From contig CANTUV010000004.1 in the NCBI GenBank assembly GCA_947685225.1, positions 19,251,001 through 19,315,000 on the forward strand: 64,000 nt of DNA, in the 5' to 3' direction. How positions within the stretch are numbered: the stretch's first letter is position 1; the number at the start of each line of letters is the position of its first letter. Made by a program: the position numbers and the translations under genes. Positions 57,373 through 64,000 of this stretch are shown one piece after another. Source of the stretch: Garcia nutans (lineage: Eukaryota > Streptophyta > Magnoliopsida > Malpighiales > Euphorbiaceae). The notes beneath the pieces are model-generated. The model was not told the DNA's origin, ran no database searches, and saw only the letters and a program-made list of their open reading frames with translations.

Positions 57373-59440
57373 GAACCCATGGCTTCATCTGTTACGGACA
57401 AATACAAGAGTAGAGGTTTTCCCATTCTGGGAGGTTGTAGAATTGGCGGACTTAACAAGTATTCTTTAATCTTGTTGAAGGCCTTCTGGCAGTCTTCATT
57501 CCATTCTTGTGAAGCACCTTTCCTTAGTAGCTTAAAGATAGGACCACAAGTCTCTGCCAACTGCGATATGAATCGACTGATATACTGTAATCTACCTAGC
57601 AAACCTCGAATCTCCTTTTCTGTTCTTGGTGGAGGCATTTCTAGAATAGCCTTTGACTTTGCTAGATCAATTTCTATTCCTTTCTTGCTGACCAAATATC
57701 CCAAAAATAAGCCTGATGTTGCTCCAAAGAGGCACTTTGCAGGATTAAGCTTCAAATTGTACTCGCGAAGTCTAAGAAAGAACTTCTCAAGTGCTTCAAC
57801 GTGCTCTTCTGGAGATTTTGACTTAACAATCATATCGTCAACATATACTTCTACTTCTTTGTGAATCATGTCATGAAAGACTGTTGCCGCCATCCTTTGG
57901 TAGGTAGCCCCTGCATTTATTAATCCAAAAGGCATAACCCTATAGAAGAAAGTGCCCCATTCTGTAATGCAAGTTGTCTTCTCTTTGTTTGGTGGGTGCA
58001 CCATGATCTGATTGTACCCAACCGCAAGGTCAATCATGGAAACCATCACATGCCCACCCATCCTGTCTATTAGCAAATCGATATGTGGTAGCGAAAAATC
58101 ATCCTTGGGACAAGCCTTATTCAAATCTCTATAGTCAACACACATCCTGACCTTTCCGTCTTTCTTTGGGACCGGCACAATGTTTGCTAACCAGGAAGGG
58201 TAGACAATTGGTTCTATGAACTTATTATCTAGTTGCTTGGCAACCTCTTCTTTAATTTTCAAAGACCATTCCGGCTTCATTCTTCTCAACTTCTGCTTAA
58301 CCGGCTTTGCATCGGGGTATAGCGGAATCTTATGAACTGCTATGGCTGGGTCTATTCTCGTGACATCACTTGTCTTCCACATGAAGCAGTCGACATATCT
58401 TCTGATGCACTCAACAACCTGTTCTTTATTCACACAATCATATGCAATGTATGTATATTCATTTTCTTTGCCAATTATTATCTTTTCATTTATTTCTTTT
58501 ATTTCATTTTTTTCATTTTTGCTAGAGACTACTTGGAAAGCAAAAGACACAGGGTAACTAAGAACTTGAACAGTTTTATTAATAATGGCGGAGTCATCTT
58601 CCAGAGTTACATTATATTCGACATCAGGGTTTTCTATTCCTGAAGCTAAGGAAGACTCAGAACTGGACTCTGACTCGGTGTTTGACTCAAGATTTGACTC
58701 GGTACAAGACTCAGGTTCAGGGTATGACATATGACTAGGTTTGACTATAGCTGCTTGTCCCTCCTCGGCATACCAGTTCATCAGTGGTCCATCTGTTGTC
58801 TTGATCAGCTTCGTGAAGTCCCTTTTGTCTTCAAAATTGGTTATCATAGCAACCTCATCAAAGAGACTAGGCCGCATGAAATCTTCCACTTGTGGGTCAG
58901 TTATAGGTTCTGGCTCTTCTTCCTTTATGACTAAAACATCAGCGAACATCTCAAAACTCGGTAGCTTCTTTTCAGTCATAGGAGAATAGAATGGCTCCTG
59001 AAAATCACATTAAGGAACTGCTTTTCCATGTTTGCAAAAGTGATCGTTCAGAGTTCTAAAGTAAGGGCGCATTTTGAGGCTTTTTGCCCCCCAAGTCTTC
59101 TTTTTCTTCTTCCCATGCTCAAACTCTTCTATCTCCTCGTCTGTGGGTTTCTACCCCAAGCCAAAAGTTCCCTTATTCTCAGGCTCTTCCCATGGCCGCA
59201 CTATGGATGATTTCCTCCCATACCTTATCATTTCCATCCCGGGTAGCAGACCTACCCTTAGCATCATTCCCACCAGGCAATTGACTTGGACCTCCCCAAA
59301 GTCATATAGGATAAATGGCCCTTTGGGCCTTTCTCCTTCAATGCATTGAACAGTGTCATAATGGAACCCAGTCAAGGCCATAGCAGTTTCACCAGGAACA
59401 ACCTCAAAGAGAGACTGATCCATGGTTTTCTTGTTGATTT
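57373..59440 (-). pseudogene. pol: Element B RT and upstream linker (pol 5' half), cut by F
   Basis: Read leftward. A long linker has acidic, serine-rich sequence (ESNLESNTESESSSESS). RT begins near 58310 (KPVKQKLRRMKPEW) with VPVPKKDGKVRMCVDYRDL, MPFGLINAGATYQRM, and an intact YVDDMIVKS box at about 57845. The RT thumb and RNase H start run to the F insertion after VTDEAMGS. TAG at 59151 and TAA near 59007 break the linker, but the frame is the same as that of gag and RT, with no indel. From 57373 the reading continues in phase at 46718. Confidence 0.9.
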
Positions 59441-59441
59441 C

Positions 59442-61547
59442 TCATGTGTCTCCTTTAATAGTGATGATTTTTCCTTCAAAAGGGAACTTAAGTTTTTGAT
59501 GTAATGAAGAAGGTACAGCATTATTCTGATGAATCCACGGCCTTCCAAGGAGGAGATTAAAGCTTGCGGGTACATCAATGACCTGGAATAGCACTCCCAT
59601 TTTTACCGGTCCAATAGCAACTTCCAGAGTAGCAACACCCAAAATTTCTCTTCGAGTGTTATCATATGCTTTAACAATTTGATCAGAAGGTGTAAGATCT
59701 GTAGCCTCCAATCCCAGACAGCTTGCTACTTTCAAAGGACATACATTTAAGGCTGACCCACTATCCACGAGAACCATGGGCACAGTCTTTCCCCCAGTTT
59801 GTAAGGTGATGTATAGAGCATTATTGTGTTTCACGCCATCTTCTGGTAGGTCTACATCAGAAAACCGGATACTCAATGCCTTGGTTGATTGGGTCAAAGT
59901 GGCCACCAAAGCTTCTGGGCTTATGTCTACTGATGTATCAAGTTGACTCAAAGCTTTACTGAGAGGCTGACGGTGTGGGAATGAGGAAGCAAGGAGCTCC
60001 CAAATTGACACCTTAGCTTGAGTTTGTTTAAGCTGAGTGAGGACAGGGTCTTCCTTTGGTTCTGGCGTCTTCTTATATGGGTGATTTGGGGTTTTAGGGG
60101 CTTTCCCCAAGTCAAGTGGCTGATATTGCCTTCCACTTCTTGTCAAAGCATCGACCTCTTCAGCGAGGTCATTCAGATCCAGCACACATACTTCATTCAT
60201 TTCCAAGAGAAGTTTAAAAGGATCAAACAACTCTTCTTCCACAGTGATGGTGTGGATGGAATGATTGGGCAATGGGTTAGTATTAATGTTTGGTTGACTC
60301 TTGAGAGGAATGATGTCACCACTATCCACCAGATCTTGGATGCGGTTTTTCAGAGTCTAGCAAGCATATGTTCTATGCCCATTTCCTTGGTGGTATTCAT
60401 AGTACTCATTGGCCCTATAATTGGAGGGTAATGGGTTTGGAGGAGGCCTTGGGTCCAAAGGCTTCAAGTACTTTCCTTCCACGAACTTTTTAAACACCAG
60501 ATGAAGGGGCATCCCAAGATCGGTATATTGCCTTCTTGGCTGATTTCTCTGCCCAAGATTGCCCACACGTAAAGGATTCGTAGGGGCAATATTGGCCACT
60601 TCATTGACCTTGCTTGAGGAAGCAGCTTGGCCCTATTTCTTATACTTTAAAGTAGCTCCTTCATCTACTATCTTACCCAATTGTATCAAATCTTCTACCT
60701 TAGTTGCAGTCGCAATGAGCGATTTGAAAGTAGGTAGGTATTGGGTTTGCAGTTGAGCTTGATATGTAGGCCTTAAATTCTTGATTATAATATCAATCTG
60801 CTCCTGTTCTGAAGGGCGATTGATCATTTGGGTAGCCTTCGCCCTCCACCTCATAAGGAACGAGGAGAAGGGTTCATTGTTGTTTTGCTTGGTAGTCTCA
60901 ACCTCCCTTCTAGTGACATCTACCTCAATATTGTAGTGGTATTGAGTGTTAAATGCATTGCAGATGTCTTCCCAGGTCTTAATCTTGGCACGATCCAGGC
61001 TTACAAACCATTTAAGGGTAGCACCAGTCAAGGATTGTTGGAAGAGTTGAGCAAAGAGCTCGTCATTTAAACCCCAACGGCTTAAGGCCCCCACATACAT
61101 CTTCAGGTGGGTTTTAGGGCAAGTAGTCCCATCAAATCTGTCCATCCCAGGCATCTTGAATTTTGGAGGCAACCTAGCTTGGGGAAACAAGGATAAGGAA
61201 TCCATGTCTACCACCTCTTTATGAGTTTTCATGGCAGTGATTGACCTTTCAAGCAATTCAAGTTTCTTTTTTAGTTCATCAGTTTCAGTAGCATTCTTAG
61301 AGGGTGGATCCTCCAAATTGATGATAGGGGTATTATTCTGAGCAGTCATGGGGGTACTAGTTTGTCCCACAATAGGTTCCTTCCCTAGATTTCCAGGAGT
61401 AGTGGCTGTCTTTGGTGCCCCTCCCAATTCGGCCAAGATGGCTACCCTTTGGGCGGTCAAGGTTTCATCAATTCTTTCTTGCATCCTAGCTTCAATCTCC
61501 TTAACCTGTCCATCTAGCAAGGCCTTAATCTGTTCAATAGTAGCCAT
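59442..61547 (-). pseudogene. gag: Element B gag and protease
   Basis: One frame from ATG 61547 (ATIEQIKALLDG) through gag and protease. Gag core: MDRFDGTTCPKTHLKMYV, WFVSLDRAKIKTWEDI, FLMRWRAKATQM (about 61150-60830). The finger-like motif has lost its first cysteine: YEYHQGNGHRTYAC (about 60400), followed by a TAG at 60357. Protease has VLVDSGSALNVCPL at about 59770 and LLLGRPWIH at about 59550. Stops at 60633, 60357 and 59442; no frameshift. Gag and pol share one frame in this element. Confidence 0.9.
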
Positions 61548-61661
61548 TTCAGTAATTGGAGTAGTTGGTGAAGTTAGGGTAGTAGGACTTGTGGGTGATT
61601 GCACAGTTGGAGTTGGTGTAGCTTGTGTAGGTGAAGGCACACGGATAGTGGGTACCTGCAA

Positions 61662-62384
61662 AGGTTAAGGGTAAAGGATCAGGGTAGTGTGTAGGGTAGG
61701 AAGACTCTTGGTCCACTTGTGTATATCAAAAGGTTTTCCCCAAAACAATGTTGTTATGTTGCATGAATGCACCTCATCACATCATAATTCATTTTAATGG
61801 AATGTAGCACTATTATTGGGTACATACAACCTAAGGGAGGGTTCTATTGTTACATGAAAAATAGAGAATATGCTTATAATAGGGACCCTTGAGTCTTGAG
61901 TAAGATATACCTAACCACATGTGAAACAACGAGTTTCGCGTGGGTCCAACAGTACGTTTACTCATGGGCCACTCCAAAAGGATTGGAATGGTTTGCGACA
62001 ACAGGGAGGACGCTTTGGCTGTCCACCGGCATAATCAAGGAGACCTGCCGGTCAGCGCTACTTGCTATCCAGACTCAGAATTTTGAACAAAAAGAGAAGA
62101 AATTCATTTGAAAATAATTTTTTTATGCAATGGAGGAAAATGATTCCCCCATATAATGCAAGAGAAAAAGATTCTCTAAATGACAAAACAACTGCACAAT
62201 TAATCAAACAAGGGGTCCATCAAAGGAAAAAGATTCCTTTTGTCAATTTTATTCCAATATCCTTAAGGAAATGATATATATTGTTAAGGTACCCTGCAAA
62301 ATAAATAAAAGTACCCTGAAGAAGGGCAAATTAGTCAAATAAGCAATAGTAGTCTACTAGGATCCCATAAATCATTTTTATGGT
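61662..62384 (-). other. Leader of element B
   Basis: Untranslated leader between primer site and gag. A GC-richer patch at about 61915-62080 stands out from the AT-rich surroundings. A CTTTGCAG just before the gag frame (61664-61671) resembles a 3' splice site. No gene seen. Confidence 0.5.
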
Positions 62385-62401
62385 CCCCAGTGGAGTCGCC
62401 A
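62385..62401 (-). promoter_or_regulatory. Primer-binding site of element B
   Basis: On the - strand TGGCGACTCCACTGGGG, three bases from the LTR. One mismatch to the complement of plant tRNA-Arg(ACG), whose 3' end I recall as CCCAGCGGAGTCGCCA. Used by Ogre/Tat elements. Confidence 0.85.
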
Positions 62402-62404
62402 AAT

Positions 62405-63649
62405 TGTAAACCTCAATTTCCACCCAAAAAGGATTTGGATAACATTCACTTGTTGTTAGGAGTTGCCACTCAGTTTTTTTCTGTTCAAAGGGAAAAACTA
62501 AGAAAACCCTTGTTTGACTCCAATAATGCATCCAATGTAAAGGTTTCTAATCTACGAACCCAAGGAGGATTCGGGGACTATGTCATGCATTTGATTAACT
62601 TGCCAAAGAAGAAATGAACCTAAAAGGAACACAGAAAGGAAGACAAACAGATTGTTAGTAGATTGTGAACTTGCTATTTGGGGTGAATCCCAAATATGCC
62701 TACATACTCTCGTTTTTTATGAGAGATCAAAGCCCATGTAGTTCGGAAAAGCCTATTTAAAGGCAATTATGCATTTATGCATGTGTGTGTGTATGCTTCG
62801 TGCATTGTTGGGCTTTTTGCCAAAATATTGAGATTTTGAGCACTTAGTGCTAAATTTAATAAAATTTGGGTACTTGGTACCAAAAGAAAATGCAATTTAG
62901 GCTTCATGCCAAAAGGTTGATTTTAGTTGAGATCGGCTTCATGCCAAAGATTGATTTTAATTTGGATAGACTTCATGCCAAAAGAGATTAGGTCTTTGAC
63001 CCAAAAAAAAAATTAAGAAGGAGATGTAGTGCTTATGATATGCCTGAATTGACAAAGGATAAATTAGGATATTACCATGTTTAGGGTTCTCCCACTTTGT
63101 AGTTCCAGATCTCATTTTCTCGGGCCTTAGATTATGATTCTTGATTATGGTTTTTATTTTATTATTTTGATTTAGATTAATTCCTATAGCACAAGGTTAG
63201 ATTTATGCAAAGAAAAGTCCAAGAGAAGTTCTTAAGCGTATGGAAAATAGAGAGTTCGTCTGCCCGAAGCCCACCCGAAAAGCCAACCCCTCTTCTGAAA
63301 ATTCTAGGGCTATTTATAGTGAAAATGGACCAAATTTGGACCTGGACAGCAGTCGGACCGTTGGGACGGCAGTTGGCACCCGTACGGCGGTCGGACCGCC
63401 GTACACGATGGTTCTGCCCCCAAAACAGCACATCGGGTCGCACGATTTTTGCTCAAACTGATTTTTCGGGAGCTACAGACCTCCAAAAAATATTCTGGGA
63501 CCATATCTGTGATCCTCACGTCATTCCGGACATTTCAAGTATCATGAAGACATACTTTCGGTGAACTTTACCATGGACCTCTGGTCTGGCTCGGTCGTCA
63601 GCAGTCTGAAAAAATCAGCTTTCCGAGCCTCAAAATTTGAGTATTCACA
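62405..63649 (-). repeat. 5' LTR of element B
   Basis: On + TGTAAACCTC to GTATTCACA. Differs from the 3' LTR by scattered substitutions and a 20-base indel. Contains a 23-base perfect palindrome at 63382-63404. Confidence 0.95.
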
Positions 63650-63654
63650 CTATA

Positions 63655-64000
63655 TTAATTAAGTATTATATTTTAATTGGTGGAGAGTGAAAGAGGGATA
63701 AGTGTATGGTTTAAAGGGGATTAGTTGGTGGTGGAGTTGGTGATCATCATCTTCTTCTTCTTCTTCTTCTTTCTCCATTGAATCCGGCCACCTTCATCTA
63801 GGGAAGAGAGGAATTTTGCTTCTTGCTAACTCAAGTAATTGAAGGATTTCAAGTGTTAAAGTTGGAGTTTTAAGGATTTTCTTAATATTTGGTAAGTTTC
63901 CAACTTGTTTCTTTAATTTGCTTTGGAAGTTTGTATATGTATTAATTGGATGTTTGGTGTAGTATGTGTTAAAGGTTGTTATTGGTATGTTTGAAGTTCT
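63655..64000 (+). repeat. 3' LTR of element E, second part
   Basis: Resumes E LTR sequence (TTAATTAAGTATTATATTTT) after the CTATA duplication; aligns with about 23980-24325 and runs off the window. Confidence 0.9.

Larger units (their letters stand above)
41482..63649 (-). mobile_element. Element B: complete Tat-type element containing element F
   Basis: Minus-strand element with 5' LTR 63649-62405, tRNA-Arg primer site, gag, protease, RT, RNase H, second RNase H, integrase, hairpin pair, antisense DUF7745-like gene, polypurine tract and 3' LTR 42746-41482. Perfect duplication CTATA at 41477-41481 and 63650-63654. Without F it is about 11.5 kb. It disrupts the E LTR. Confidence 0.95.
23763..64000 (+). 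mobile_element. Element E: Tekay/Del-like chromovirus split by two insertions
   Basis: 5' LTR 23763-26360, primer site, gag, protease and RT start up to 28475, then the Copia element G, RT remainder to chromodomain 38688-41212, polypurine tract, 3' LTR 41259-41481, then Tat element B, then LTR again from 63655. The LTR resumes at the base expected from comparison with 23975 onward. The E 3' end is beyond the window, so its target duplication (left copy TGTGG at 23758-23762) is unverified. Confidence 0.9.

Overview
The window is a block of plant heterochromatin built entirely from nested LTR retrotransposons. I found no host gene, tRNA, rRNA or CRISPR array. An angiosperm, probably a eudicot, is suggested by the element clades (Ty3 Tat/Ogre-type with a second RNase H, Ty3 chromovirus of Tekay/Del type, Ty1 Sirevirus), by plant-only accessory domains (plant mobile domain, a DUF7745-like domain), by degenerate TTTAGGG heptamers and by high AT content. 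The species cannot be named from the sequence.

Left part (1-18609). Element A is a Tat-type element on the + strand: decayed pol (29-3426), a hairpin array, two antisense accessory pseudogenes (DUF7745-like at 3839-4956, plant mobile domain at 5445-7786), palindromes, a minisatellite of mini-hairpins, a polypurine tract and a 3' LTR (8990-11167). It abuts element C, a related Tat element on the - strand that keeps the end of the mobile-domain gene (11168-11513), gag (13204-14619), a tRNA-Arg-type primer site and a 5' LTR (15750-18105), but no pol. A 504-bp piece of another LTR of this family follows (18106-18609).

Middle and right (18610-64000). Element D, a Tekay-like chromovirus (+), has a partial 5' LTR, gag, protease, RT/RNase H and integrase up to 23762, where element E, a second Tekay-like chromovirus (+), is inserted. 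E runs past the window end. Its RT is split by a Sirevirus-type Copia element on the - strand (G, 28481-38682, duplicated ATCTC). Its 3' LTR is split by Tat element B on the - strand (41482-63649, duplicated CTATA). B pol is in turn split by F (46724-57372, duplicated GAACC), a non-autonomous Tekay-related element with 3.6-kb LTRs and no recognisable genes. The chain D > E > B > F is four levels deep. By eye, F has almost identical LTRs, G about ten differences and B more, which fits the nesting order.

All coding regions carry stops or frameshifts. The best preserved is the Copia gag-pol. The most interesting signals are non-coding: arrays of small hairpins whose stems change in a compensatory way while the loop stays constant (in A, B, D and E), antisense intron-containing plant-type genes between pol and the 3' LTR of Tat elements, and the first ~250 bp of a Copia LTR embedded inside the LTR of a Gypsy-type element (F).
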